Shown: positions 1 to 7,542 of the stretch, one piece after another | How the letters are laid out: every line of letters starts with the position of its first letter | Position numbering within the stretch: the first letter of the stretch is position 1 | Source: Kitasatospora sp. GP82 | GTDB taxonomy: Bacteria > Actinomycetota > Actinomycetes > Streptomycetales > Streptomycetaceae | Direction of reading: 5' to 3' | Assembly: GCF_029892105.1 (NCBI RefSeq) | Contig: NZ_JARZAJ010000053.1 | Location: 1-40,001 of the forward strand | Length of the DNA: 40,001 nt | Program-made: the position numbers and the translations under genes | The notes under the pieces: model-generated | Database searches by the model: none | Seen by the model: only the letters and a program-made list of their open reading frames with translations | Told to the model about the DNA's origin: nothing

Positions 1-21
1 CCGCAAGGGATCGCCAAGAAA

Positions 22-94
22 GCCCCCGTTGTGTAGCGGCCTAGCACGCTGCCCTCTCACGGCAGTAGCGCCGGTTCGAATCCGGTCGGGGGTA
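22..94 (+). tRNA. tRNA-Glu (CTC), copy 1
   Basis: This is a 73-nt cloverleaf. The acceptor arm GCCCCCG pairs with CGGGGGT, with discriminator A at 94. The anticodon stem CTGCC/GGCAG closes the loop CTCTCAC, which gives anticodon CUC and reads GAG, the dominant Glu codon in a high-GC genome. The T arm is GCCGG-TTCGAAT-CCGGT. No CCA is encoded. Glu-tRNA(Glu) serves translation and is also the precursor for tetrapyrrole synthesis in actinobacteria. Confidence 0.95.
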
Positions 95-121
95 CTGGTT
101 CCGCAAGGGATCGCCAAGAAA

Positions 122-194
122 GCCCCCGTTGTGTAGCGGCCTAGCACGCTGCCCTCTCACGGCAGTAGCGCCGGTTCGAATCCGGTCGGGGGTA
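122..194 (+). tRNA. tRNA-Glu (CTC), copy 2
   Basis: Identical over all 73 nt to the copy at 22–94, with the same CUC anticodon and the same 5' flank. It is probably co-transcribed with the upstream copy and with tRNA-Gln downstream, because no terminator-like hairpin lies between them. Confidence 0.95.
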
Positions 195-244
195 CCAGAG
201 CGGCAAGGCCGGTGGGTGAGAATCCCATCGGCCGAGCGCTTTGT

Positions 245-316
245 TGGGGTATGGTGTAATTGGCAGCACGAGTGATTCTGGTTCATTTAGTCTAGGTTCG
301 AGTCCTGGTACCCCAG
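245..316 (+). tRNA. tRNA-Gln (CTG)
   Basis: This is a 72-nt cloverleaf. The acceptor TGGGGTA pairs with TACCCCA, the discriminator is G316, and CCA is genomically encoded at 317–319. The anticodon arm AGTGA-TTCTGGT-TCATT carries CUG and reads CAG. Actinobacteria commonly charge this tRNA with Glu and amidate it through GatCAB, so its position beside tRNA-Glu is functionally coherent. The strong hairpin at 327–347 ends the tRNA transcript. Confidence 0.95.
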
Positions 317-326
317 CCAGTAGTTC

Positions 327-352
327 AGCCCCGGTGGATCCGGGGCTTTTTT
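327..352 (+). terminator. Intrinsic terminator of the tRNA operon
   Basis: Perfect 8-bp GC-rich stem (327–334 with 340–347, loop TGGAT) followed by a run of T (347–352) and more T downstream. It lies 11 nt after tRNA-Gln. A textbook T-tailed terminator is uncommon in genomes this GC-rich, so the call is firm. Confidence 0.9.
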
Positions 353-369
353 GTTTTTCAGAATGCATA

Positions 370-409
370 CGGAAAGGGCCGCTCCGAGAATTCGGAGCGG
401 CCCTTTCCG
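370..409. terminator. 18-bp hairpin, probable ndgR terminator
   Basis: Perfect inverted repeat of 18 bp (370–387 with 392–409, 4-nt loop GAAT). It starts 10 nt beyond the ndgR stop codon, so it most likely ends the minus-strand ndgR transcript. It can also act as a backstop for the tRNA transcript from the other side. There is no clear T-tract on the minus strand. Confidence 0.75.
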
Positions 410-418
410 TGCTGTGTT

Positions 419-1132
419 TCAGCCGCGGCGCAGTGCCTCGGTGAGGCGGTTTGCGGCCTCGATGATGGCCTGGGCGTGCAGCCGGCCCGGGTGACGGGTC
501 AGCCGCTCGATCGGCCCTGAGACGGAGACGGCGGCCACCACGCGGTTGGAGGGGCCCCGTACGGGCGCGGAGACGGAGGCCACGCCGGGCTCCCGCTCCC
601 CGATGGACTGGGCCCAGCCGCGCCGCCGTACGCCGCTGAGCGCGGTGGCGGTGAAGCGGGCGCCCTGGAGGCCGCGGTGGAGCCGCTCGGGCTCCTCCCA
701 GGCCAGCAGGACCTGGGCGGCCGAGCCGGCCTTCATCGGCAGGGTGCTGCCGACCGGGACGGTGTCCCGCAGGCCGGAGAGCCGCTCGGCGGCGGCAACG
801 CAGATCCGCATCTCGCCCTGGCGGCGGTAGAGCTGTGCGCTCTCGCCGGTGACGTCGCGCAGGTGGGTCAGCACCGGGCCCGCGGTGGCGAGCAGCCGGT
901 CCTCGCCCGCCGCGGCGGAGAGTTCGGCAAGTCGGGGGCCGAGGATGAAACGGCCCTGCATGTCCCTGGTGACCAGGCGGTGGTGTTCGAGTGCGACGGC
1001 GAGTCGGTGGGCGGTGGGCCGCGCCAGACCGGTGGCGGCGACCAGCCCCGCCAACGTGGCGGGGCCCGACTCCAGTGCACTGAGCACCAGAGCGGCCTTG
1101 TCGAGAACGCCGACGCCGCTAGTGTTGTCCAT
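419..1132 (-). CDS. ndgR: IclR-family regulator NdgR/AreB
   Basis: 237 aa. The N-terminal winged HTH is at about residues 10–60 (recognition helix region around ARPTAHRLAVAL, 37–48). An IclR effector-binding domain follows, with conserved stretches GRFILGPRLAEL, RDTVPVGSTLPMKAGSAAQV and SIGEREPGVASVSAPV. The whole protein is close to the NdgR sequence I remember from S. coelicolor (AreB in S. clavuligerus). Family knowledge: it controls leucine and other amino-acid genes and links amino-acid supply to antibiotic production; it binds the ndgR–leuC interval. Here it is divergent from leuC with 229 bp between. The ATG at 1132 is chosen because a promoter places transcription start almost on it, so the mRNA is probably leaderless. 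An inverted repeat over its own –35 suggests autoregulation. Confidence 0.93.
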   Translation of the reverse strand: MDNTSGVGVLDKAALVLSALESGPATLAGLVAATGLARPTAHRLAVALEHHRLVTRDMQGRFILGPRLAELSAAAGEDRLLATAGPVLTHLRDVTGESAQLYRRQGEMRICVAAAERLSGLRDTVPVGSTLPMKAGSAAQVLLAWEEPERLHRGLQGARFTATALSGVRRRGWAQSIGEREPGVASVSAPVRGPSNRVVAAVSVSGPIERLTRHPGRLHAQAIIEAANRLTEALRRG

Positions 1133-1138
1133 GTCTCG

Positions 1139-1180
1139 ATACTGCAGTCTCAGTGGGCGAGACGCAAGTTCAATCTCGCC
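1139..1180 (-). promoter_or_regulatory. ndgR promoter with overlapping inverted repeat
   Basis: Read on the minus strand, TTGCGT (1162–1167) is separated by exactly 17 nt from CAGTAT (1139–1144), and the ndgR ATG starts 7 nt further on. GGCGAGA (1156–1162) and TCTCGCC (1174–1180) form a perfect 7-bp inverted repeat with an 11-nt gap touching the –35 box. This geometry fits an autorepressed leaderless promoter. Assigning the repeat to NdgR is inference. Confidence 0.55.
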
Positions 1181-1241
1181 GGAAAAGCGCCACTCTTGAT
1201 GGAGCAGCCCGGGAGAAACCCAGGGTGGCCCCTCACCAGGG

Positions 1242-1258
1242 TGTCCACATCCTGGACA
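1242..1258. promoter_or_regulatory. Inverted repeat in the leuC leader
   Basis: TGTCCA (1242–1247) and TGGACA (1253–1258) form a perfect 6-bp dyad around CATCC, about 100 nt upstream of leuC. Just before it, CCAGGGTG occurs twice (1220–1227 and 1236–1243). It could be a second operator, for NdgR or another leucine regulator, or a small RNA hairpin. I found no convincing leader peptide with a run of leucine codons. Confidence 0.35.
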
Positions 1259-1361
1259 ACAGATCCGGCGTGCGGGTCCGACTGCCGAGCCTCACCAGGC
1301 GGCACGGGAAGACCTCGAGGACACGAGAAGGCCGGCAGAGCGGCCGGCTGGAGGGAAAGCG

Positions 1362-2798
<1,437 letters not shown>

Positions 2799-2800
2799 TC

Positions 2801-3397
2801 ATGGAGAAGTTCACCACGCACACCGGCCGGGCCGTTCCGCTGCGTCGCAGCAATGTCGACACCGACCAGATCATCCCCGCGCACTGGTTGAAGAAGGTCA
2901 CCCGTTCCGGATTTGAGGACGGACTGTTCGAGGCATGGCGCAAGGACTCGGAGTTCATCCTCAACCAGCCCGAGCGCAAGGGTGCCACGGTGCTGGTGGC
3001 CGGACCGGAGTTCGGTACCGGTTCCTCTCGTGAACACGCGGTCTGGGCACTGCAGAACTACGGTTTCGCGGCGGTTATCTCCTCCCGTTTCGCCGACATC
3101 TTCCGCGGTAACTCGCTGAAGAACGGCCTGCTGACGGTGGTCCTGCCGCAGGAGACGGTGGAGCGGCTCTGGGCACTCACCGAGGCCGATCCGAGTGCCG
3201 AGATCACCGTTGACCTCGAGGCCCGCGAGGTCCGCGCCGAGGGCGTCAACGCGCCGTTCGAACTGGATGACAATGTCCGTTGGCGGCTGCTGGGCGGCCT
3301 CGACGACATCAGCATCACGCTGCAGAACGAGACCGACATCGCGGCCTTCGAGGCCACTCGCCCGGCCTTCAAGCCGCGTACGCTGCCCGTTGCCTGA
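2801..3397 (+). CDS. leuD: 3-isopropylmalate dehydratase small subunit
   Basis: 198 aa, the usual length. This is the swivelling small subunit that completes the isopropylmalate isomerase active site with LeuC. Family motifs are VDTDQIIPAHWLKKVTRSGF near the N-terminus and GPEFGTGSSREHAVWAL around residues 68–84, where the GSSREH loop contributes substrate-binding residues. The ATG lies 2 nt after the leuC stop, and expression probably relies on coupling. A strong GC hairpin 27 nt downstream closes the operon. Confidence 0.97.
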   Translation: MEKFTTHTGRAVPLRRSNVDTDQIIPAHWLKKVTRSGFEDGLFEAWRKDSEFILNQPERKGATVLVAGPEFGTGSSREHAVWALQNYGFAAVISSRFADIFRGNSLKNGLLTVVLPQETVERLWALTEADPSAEITVDLEAREVRAEGVNAPFELDDNVRWRLLGGLDDISITLQNETDIAAFEATRPAFKPRTLPVA

Positions 3398-3423
3398 GCG
3401 CCTTCTTTCTGACGGTCCGATGC

Positions 3424-3455
3424 ATGGCCCGCTCCCCTTCGGGGGGGCGGGCCAT
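3424..3455 (+). terminator. leuCD terminator hairpin
   Basis: 14-bp stem ATGGCCCGCTCCCC (3424–3437) against GGGGGGCGGGCCAT (3442–3455), with a UUCG-type loop and one G·U pair. There is no T-run, as is usual for streptomycete hairpin terminators. Confidence 0.75.
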
Positions 3456-3565
3456 CGGCAGTTCCGGCCCCGAGTTCGGGTCTGACGCGTGCTCGCGATA
3501 CTTGCGAAGATTTGTCGGAGAGGGGTGTGCGCAGCGCAACTCTGTACAGATGGCACAATCGTTGC

Positions 3566-3913
3566 ATGCACCGGCACCTTGAACCACCGTACGCGGGCGG
3601 CGAACCCGCGTCGTCGGAGGGGACGGACGGTGCCGCCGAGAGTCGAATTGACGATCGGCCGGACGACCAGACCTCACCCGCTGAGGAACCGGACGAGCCG
3701 GAAGTCGCAGCGCTCTACGCGCTTGTGGCCGAGCGGTTGAAGCAAGCTCATGCACGCGTTCATGCGCTGAACGTGTCAACAGAGGCAAAGACCGCTCTCA
3801 CCCGTCAACTGCTGATCGTCACGGAGACCGCCAAGCATGATCTTCCGGAGGCGGCAAGGCGGTTGAGTCGCTTTGTACAAGACCTCGACGAGCGGCACAT
3901 GCCACTCGACTGA
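3566..3913 (+). CDS. Conserved hypothetical protein between leuD and hupS
   Basis: 115 aa from the ATG at 3566. The reading frame is open further up, to TTG 3512 (133 aa), but the upstream codons look unlike the protein and no well-placed ribosome site precedes 3566, so the start is uncertain and may be leaderless. The first ~45 residues are acidic, Pro/Glu/Asp-rich and probably disordered. The C-terminal ~60 residues (from VAALYALVAERL to LSRFVQDLDER) should form amphipathic helices. I do not recognise a Pfam family. Streptomycetes carry a hypothetical gene in this slot. No cysteines, membrane segments or signal peptide. Confidence 0.7.
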   Translation: MHRHLEPPYAGGEPASSEGTDGAAESRIDDRPDDQTSPAEEPDEPEVAALYALVAERLKQAHARVHALNVSTEAKTALTRQLLIVTETAKHDLPEAARRLSRFVQDLDERHMPLD

Positions 3914-3967
3914 GGTCGCCGACGCGCAAATCCATTGCGACACTAGGGTGATTCGCGCGTTTGGTAA

Positions 3968-3996
3968 TTGAAAGTCCGCAGATACATACCTAACGT
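3968..3996 (+). promoter_or_regulatory. hupS promoter
   Basis: TTGAAA (3968–3973) and TAACGT (3991–3996) are separated by exactly 17 nt, in a locally AT-rich patch that contrasts with its surroundings. Transcription would start near 4002, leaving a ~45-nt leader before the hupS GTG. The form fits the principal vegetative sigma factor. Confidence 0.65.
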
Positions 3997-4046
3997 GCGA
4001 AAAGAACGGATGGAATCATCCGGCGCCCGTTTCCGAAGGGGAAGAC

Positions 4047-4739
4047 GTGAACAAGGCTCAGCTTGTCGAAGCGGTGGCCGAGCAGCTGGGTGGTCGCAAG
4101 GCTGCCGCAGAGGCCGTCGATGCAGTGCTCGACACCATGGTGCGTGCCGTGGTGGCCGGAGACCGGGTCTCGGTCACCGGCTTCGGCACCTTCGAGAAGG
4201 TGGAGCGCTCCGCGCGCTTCGCCCGTAACCCGCAGACCGGCGAGAAGGTCAAGGTCAAGAAGACCTCCGTGCCGCGCTTCCGTCCCGGCCAGGGCTTCAA
4301 GGACCTGGTCAGCGGCAGCAAGAAGCTGCCGAAGGAAGGCCCCTCGGTGAAGAAGGCCCCCAAGGGCTCGCTCACCCCGGGCAAGGCCGGCGTCGCCGCG
4401 ACCCCGGCCGCCAAGCGCGCGGCCACCAAGCGCGCCGCTGCCGCGGGTACCACCGCCGCCGCCAAGAAGGCGGCCGCGAAGAAGACCACCGCCACTGCGG
4501 CGAAGAAGGCCACCGCCACCGCGGCCAAGAAGGCGACGGCGGTCAAGACGGCGGTCAAGAAGACCACCGCCACCAAGACCGCTGCGGCGAAGAAGGCCAC
4601 GGCCACCAAGAAGGCCACCCCGGCCGCCGCGGTCAAGAAGGCCACCGCCGCCAAGAAGGCGACGGCCGTCAAGAAGACCGCTCCGGCGAAGAAGACCGCC
4701 ACGCGCAAGACCACCGCGCGCAAGTCGGCCGCCAAGTAA
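4047..4739 (+). CDS. hupS: HU-family nucleoid protein with H1-like tail
   Basis: 230 aa. Residues 1–~93 are a complete HU domain, with MNKAQLVEAVAEQLGGRKA at the N-terminus and the DNA-binding β-arm region GTFEKVERSARFARNPQTGE leading into VPRFRPGQGFKDLV. The remaining ~135 residues are a Lys/Ala/Thr-rich tail of AAKKA/TAAKKAT-type repeats, like eukaryotic histone H1. Family knowledge: in Streptomyces this two-domain HU (HupS, HU2) is developmentally up-regulated and compacts spore nucleoids; mycobacterial HupB has the same layout. GTG start, with a purine-rich GAAGGGGAAG just upstream. Monocistronic, with its own promoter and a double hairpin behind. Tail length is repeat-driven and likely varies between strains. 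Confidence 0.95.
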   Translation: MNKAQLVEAVAEQLGGRKAAAEAVDAVLDTMVRAVVAGDRVSVTGFGTFEKVERSARFARNPQTGEKVKVKKTSVPRFRPGQGFKDLVSGSKKLPKEGPSVKKAPKGSLTPGKAGVAATPAAKRAATKRAAAAGTTAAAKKAAAKKTTATAAKKATATAAKKATAVKTAVKKTTATKTAAAKKATATKKATPAAAVKKATAAKKATAVKKTAPAKKTATRKTTARKSAAK

Positions 4740-4771
4740 GGTCCGACAGGCTTTCGACGCAGTAGCAGTGG

Positions 4772-4841
4772 ACGGCTCGTGAAGAGCCGTGAGCCGTGGC
4801 GGTTCGCGACCGGGAGATCCCGGAGCGAGCCGCCACGGCTC
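4772..4841 (+). terminator. Double hairpin after hupS
   Basis: Two adjacent stems. The small one is ACGGCTC (4772–4778) with GAGCCGT (4784–4790). The large one is GAGCCGTGGCGG (4791–4802) with CCGCCACGGCTC (4830–4841), which has a further internal GGGA/TCCC stem. Because GAGCCGT occurs twice, alternative pairings are possible. The structure also faces the 3' end of the minus-strand GntR gene, so it may work in both directions. Confidence 0.7.
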
Positions 4842-4883
4842 TTCTGTCTCCTGGCGCCGGAGGGCCTCGGCGACGGGCAGGCC

Positions 4884-5645
4884 CTAGGGCCGCTCGACCG
4901 GGAGTTCGTAGCTGATCTCCCAGCCGGCGTCCGGAATGACGAAGTCGGCGGTCTCCACCGCGCGGCCGTCGATGTCGAAGTAGGTCCGCTCGATCAGCGT
5001 GACCAGATCGCCGGTGGAGACACCGAGCCTCAGGGCCTGGTCCGCGTTGGCGCGGCCGGGACGGACGGTCTCCACGGCGAAGTCGATGACGATCCCGATC
5101 AGCGCCATTCGCTGCACCACACCCTGGTGCTTGCGCGCACCGAACTCGGGCATCCGCACCGAGGTGTCCCGGACGAGGTTCATCGGCTCCCAGCTGTCGG
5201 CGAGCTGGGCGGGCTTGCGATCGACCAGGAACTCGTAGCTGGTGCAGGACACCGGCTCGCCCTCCTCGATGCCGAGTCGGGCGGCGATCTCCGGTGGGGC
5301 CGGGATGTGGCTGCGGCTGTGGCTCTCGAAGGTGTCCTGCGGGCCGAGCTGGTCGGGCTCGGCGAAGAAGCGCAGGCCGCTGCTCAGCGAGAGGTGGCGG
5401 GACCGGAGCAGCCGTCGGCGCTCGGTCGGCAGGCGCACGAAGGTGCCCGAGCCGCTGCGGCCCTCCAGCAGGCCCTCGGCGATCAGCAGTTCCTGGGCGC
5501 GCTGGAGCGCGAACGGGTGGGCTCCGTACTCCTCGGCCAGCTTGGCCCGGGACGGGAGACGCTCGCCCGGTTTCCATTCGCCCTGGTTGATGCGCCTGCG
5601 CAGATCGTCGGCGATGGGCAGGTACGCGGGCTCGCTCCTCGACAT
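4884..5645 (-). CDS. GntR-family regulator, HutC/UTRA type
   Basis: 253 aa. The winged HTH at residues ~7–71 shows the GntR signature (LPSRAKLAEEYGAHPFALQRA, then the wing GRSGSGTFV). Residues ~90–245 match a UTRA effector domain (IEEGEPVSCTSYEFLVDRKP in its early part, GDLVTLIERTYFDIDGRAVE near the end). UTRA proteins sense small ligands such as sugars, amino acids or urocanate; the ligand here is unknown. The ATG at 5645 is the only good start. It is divergent from two small genes (5763–6280), with a strong palindrome between, so autoregulation and control of that pair are likely. As far as I recall, S. coelicolor has no such gene between hupS and cofC, so this may be a lineage-specific insertion. 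Confidence 0.85.
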   Translation of the reverse strand: MSRSEPAYLPIADDLRRRINQGEWKPGERLPSRAKLAEEYGAHPFALQRAQELLIAEGLLEGRSGSGTFVRLPTERRRLLRSRHLSLSSGLRFFAEPDQLGPQDTFESHSRSHIPAPPEIAARLGIEEGEPVSCTSYEFLVDRKPAQLADSWEPMNLVRDTSVRMPEFGARKHQGVVQRMALIGIVIDFAVETVRPGRANADQALRLGVSTGDLVTLIERTYFDIDGRAVETADFVIPDAGWEISYELPVERP

Positions 5646-5686
5646 CTGGCTCTCCCGTAGGGCAGATCGGGTGACTCAGTGTTGAC

Positions 5687-5723
5687 AATCTAATGCATCA
5701 GGTGAAATCTAATGCTTTAGATT
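5687..5723. promoter_or_regulatory. GntR operator: palindrome plus direct repeat
   Basis: AATCTAA (5706–5712), spacer TGCT, TTAGATT (5717–5723) is a perfect 7-bp dyad. The same AATCTAATGC is repeated 19 nt upstream at 5687–5696. The region is AT-rich against a ~70% GC background and lies between the divergent GntR gene and the small gene pair. TTGACA occurs at 5682–5687 on the plus strand. Minus-strand TTAGATT could serve as a –10 for the GntR gene. Spacing near two helical turns suits cooperative binding of a dimeric repressor. Confidence 0.7.
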
Positions 5724-5762
5724 CACGTTCCGTGATTGGCCGCTCGCGGGGAGAGGCGTGGC

Positions 5763-6008
5763 GTGCGAACCACCAGGGTGTTTGACCTCGCATATCGGCT
5801 CGCCGTGGCGGCCCGGACGCGGGCCTGCGTCCGGCTCCGCCCGGGCGGGGGCTATCTGGTGGAGGCACCCCTCCCGGCCGGTCTCACCGAGCAGGAGGAG
5901 CTGGCCGTCCTCGACGTCCTGGCCGACGCGGACCGTTACGGACATGACTACAGCCCGACGGCCGAGAGGGTCTGGGCCGAGTTGGACGAGGAGCGGGAGC
6001 AGCAGTGA
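5763..6008 (+). CDS. Small protein, unknown function (GntR-divergent gene 1)
   Basis: 81 aa from the GTG at 5763, chosen because GGAGAGG ends 5 nt before it. The frame is open to TTG 5736 without a better ribosome site. The protein begins as a basic β/α-like stretch (VFDLAYRLAVAARTRACVRL) and ends acidic (SPTAERVWAELDEER). No recognisable family, no cysteine pair, no membrane segment. Its stop overlaps the start of the next gene (GTGA at 6005–6008), so the two are translationally coupled. Divergence from a GntR gene with a shared operator suggests it is the regulated target. Function unknown. Confidence 0.65.
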   Translation: MRTTRVFDLAYRLAVAARTRACVRLRPGGGYLVEAPLPAGLTEQEELAVLDVLADADRYGHDYSPTAERVWAELDEEREQQ

Positions 6009-6280
6009 GCAGCAGAGGATCCGGAACGGCCGTCACGGTGTCGATCGAGGACATCACCGCCCCCGCCACCTTCAACCAGCTCTCGGACGCGCTGGTCGCG
6101 CTCTGGGAGGCGCTGAGAGTGCTGCCGCTCGGCTGGACGCAGTACCAGGCTTACCGGTACTTCTTCGGGCCGGGCGCGGAGCAGCGGGTGGCGGAATTCC
6201 TCGAACGGGACGGGGAGTTGACGCTAAGTTTCACCATGGCCGGGCGCTCGCACGCCGTCCGTGTGGTGCCGCAGCGGTAG
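6005..6280 (+). CDS. Small protein, unknown function (GntR-divergent gene 2)
   Basis: 91 aa, GTG start inside the stop of the preceding gene (4-nt overlap). Sequence features: an N-terminal Ser/Thr/Val-rich stretch, a helix-rich middle (NQLSDALVALWEALRVL), aromatic residues in WTQYQAYRYFFGPG, and a β-like end (ELTLSFTMAGRSHAVRVVP). I do not recognise the family. Two short coupled genes opposite a regulator could be a toxin–antitoxin-like or small two-subunit module, but no known toxin motif is visible. A hairpin at 6298–6318 ends the unit. Confidence 0.65.
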   Translation: MSSRGSGTAVTVSIEDITAPATFNQLSDALVALWEALRVLPLGWTQYQAYRYFFGPGAEQRVAEFLERDGELTLSFTMAGRSHAVRVVPQR

Positions 6281-6297
6281 CCGCCGGGGCGTCCGTG

Positions 6298-6318
6298 GCC
6301 GGTCGTAGACCGACCGGC
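6298..6318 (+). terminator. Terminator of the small gene pair
   Basis: Perfect 8-bp stem GCCGGTCG (6298–6305) / CGACCGGC (6311–6318) with a 5-nt loop, 17 nt after the upstream stop codon. It lies between convergent genes, so it may also end the minus-strand transcript of the 6340–6573 gene. Confidence 0.65.
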
Positions 6319-6339
6319 AATAGGGAGCGCGGGTCGGTC

Positions 6340-6573
6340 TCAGACCGGGCGCTGGTCCTCGGCCGGGTCGGGGAAGGTCTGCAGGGTCACGAAGACCACC
6401 CGGCGGCTGTCGCCGTCACCCTCGGTACGGATCCGCACCCGCTGGCCGGGCCGCAGCAGCCGCAGACCCCCGGCGTCGAAGGCCGCCGCGTCGAACGGCA
6501 CGGGCGTGCCGTCGTCGAGCAGCACGGAGCCCGCGCGGGTGTCGGGGTCGAAGGTGAACGCGGTGGCCTGCAT
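6340..6573 (-). CDS. Small protein resembling a cold-shock-type β-barrel
   Basis: 77 aa with ATG at 6573. The pattern is β-rich: FTFDPDTRAGSVLLDDGTPV, then FDAAAFDAGGLRLLRPGQRV and RIRTEGDGDSRRVVFVTLQ. The layout (a strand with G-x-V, a 'D-DG-pVPF' turn, a 'GLR-L-pGQRV' strand) recalls the oligonucleotide-binding fold of cold-shock proteins, but the RNA-binding aromatic motifs are absent. That likeness is inference. It lies 70 nt downstream of cofC on the same strand and may be co-transcribed with it. Confidence 0.65.
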   Translation of the reverse strand: MQATAFTFDPDTRAGSVLLDDGTPVPFDAAAFDAGGLRLLRPGQRVRIRTEGDGDSRRVVFVTLQTFPDPAEDQRPV

Positions 6574-6643
6574 ACCCGCAGCATATCGGGGCGCCCCGGC
6601 CACGGGTCCTGGCCCGGGCCATTGTCGGGCTGCTTCAGGCAGC

Positions 6644-7342
6644 TCAGCCGCGGGCCGACTGGAACAGGGGAGTGGCGGCTGCGGCGGTATGGGGGCCGAG
6701 GCCGAGGGCGAGGGCGGCGGCGAGATCCCGGCCGGTGTCCACATCCCGGCGTACGGACGGGACGTCGGGCAGTGTGATCTCGTACGCGCCGCCGGCCGCG
6801 TGCCGGGCCCGGCTCGCGCCGCCGAACTCGGGTTGCAGCGGGGAGCCGGGCGCACAGGCCAGCAGGGTGGTGCCAAGGCCGGGCGCGTCGGCCAGGAAGG
6901 CCCGTCCGGTGCGCGGTACGGCGGCCAGGACACGGGCGAGTTCGGCGGGCCGCAGGGCGGGGAGGTCGGCGGAGAGCGCGGCGACGGGGGAGTGCGGAGC
7001 GATCCGCCGGGCGTGCGCCGCGCCGTGCGCGAGCGCCGGGTTGAGGCCCCCGCCGGGTTCGTCGTCGAGAACCAGTGCACCGATCCTGGCCAACTCCGGC
7101 CCGGCCGCCCGGTCCTGGGTGACCACCAGGACCCGTGCCACGGAGCGGCAGGCCAGCGCGGCGGTCACCGTGTCCAGGGCGAAGGCGAGTGCCAGCGCGG
7201 GGCGCCGTTCACCGGCGAAGGCGCCGAGGCGGCTCTTGGCCAGGGCGAGCGATTTCACCGGCAGCACCAGCGACCAGCCGGGGCGGGCAGCGGGCGGGAC
7301 GGGCTCGACGGGGCGTACCGTGTCCTGGGTCATCGGCGTCAT
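6644..7342 (-). CDS. cofC: 2-phospho-L-lactate/PEP guanylyltransferase
   Basis: 232 aa from the ATG at 7342. The frame is open to 7384, but the extra residues lack family character, and a second ATG at 7333 is possible. Nucleotidyltransferase fold: SLVLPVKSLALAKSRLGAFA at the N-terminus is the CofC nucleotide-binding signature, VARVLVVTQD follows, and LSADLPALRPAEL is the metal/sugar-binding DLP segment. CofC/FbiD activates 2-phospholactate, or PEP in actinobacteria, with GTP to make the guanylated precursor of coenzyme F420. In streptomycetes fbiA/fbiB lie elsewhere, so a lone cofC here is normal. It is divergent from plsC, with 200 bp between. Confidence 0.88.
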   Translation of the reverse strand: MTPMTQDTVRPVEPVPPAARPGWSLVLPVKSLALAKSRLGAFAGERRPALALAFALDTVTAALACRSVARVLVVTQDRAAGPELARIGALVLDDEPGGGLNPALAHGAAHARRIAPHSPVAALSADLPALRPAELARVLAAVPRTGRAFLADAPGLGTTLLACAPGSPLQPEFGGASRARHAAGGAYEITLPDVPSVRRDVDTGRDLAAALALGLGPHTAAAATPLFQSARG

Positions 7343-7501
7343 TGTGGCGTCGGTGCCAAAGCCCTGGCCAGGCGGGTGCCGCACGGGTGGACGTGCGATT
7401 GGTCACTTGCCCTCGGCCGTCGGGGGAGGCTCCTCGACAGCCGGTGAGGCGACGGGCGAGACTGATCCGCGCCCGGGGAGACCGGGGCGCGAGGAACGAT
7501 C

Positions 7502-7522
7502 TGCGGCACCCCGAGTGCCGCA
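7502..7522. promoter_or_regulatory. Hairpin directly upstream of the plsC ribosome site
   Basis: TGCGGCAC (7502–7509) and GTGCCGCA (7515–7522) form a perfect 8-bp stem with loop CCCGA. It ends 8 nt before the GGAGGAG ribosome site (7531–7537) of plsC. It could be an operator, a transcript-stabilising hairpin or a weak attenuator. No known riboswitch pattern is visible. Confidence 0.4.
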
Positions 7523-7542
7523 CCGGATGAGGAGGAGCTGGG

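Larger units (their letters stand above)
1..194. repeat. Tandem 100-bp tRNA-Glu repeat
   Basis: Bases 1–94 and 101–194 are identical. They cover one whole tRNA-Glu plus about 21 bases of 5' flank, joined by the 6-base spacer at 95–100. The first copy begins at the window edge, so further copies may lie upstream. Identity that extends beyond the tRNA into the spacer shows a recent segmental duplication or gene conversion, and not merely two conserved tRNAs. Confidence 0.9.

Noticed and set aside
1133..1361. Leucine leader-peptide attenuator for leuC
   Set aside because: No short frame with clustered leucine codons and no convincing terminator/antiterminator pair.
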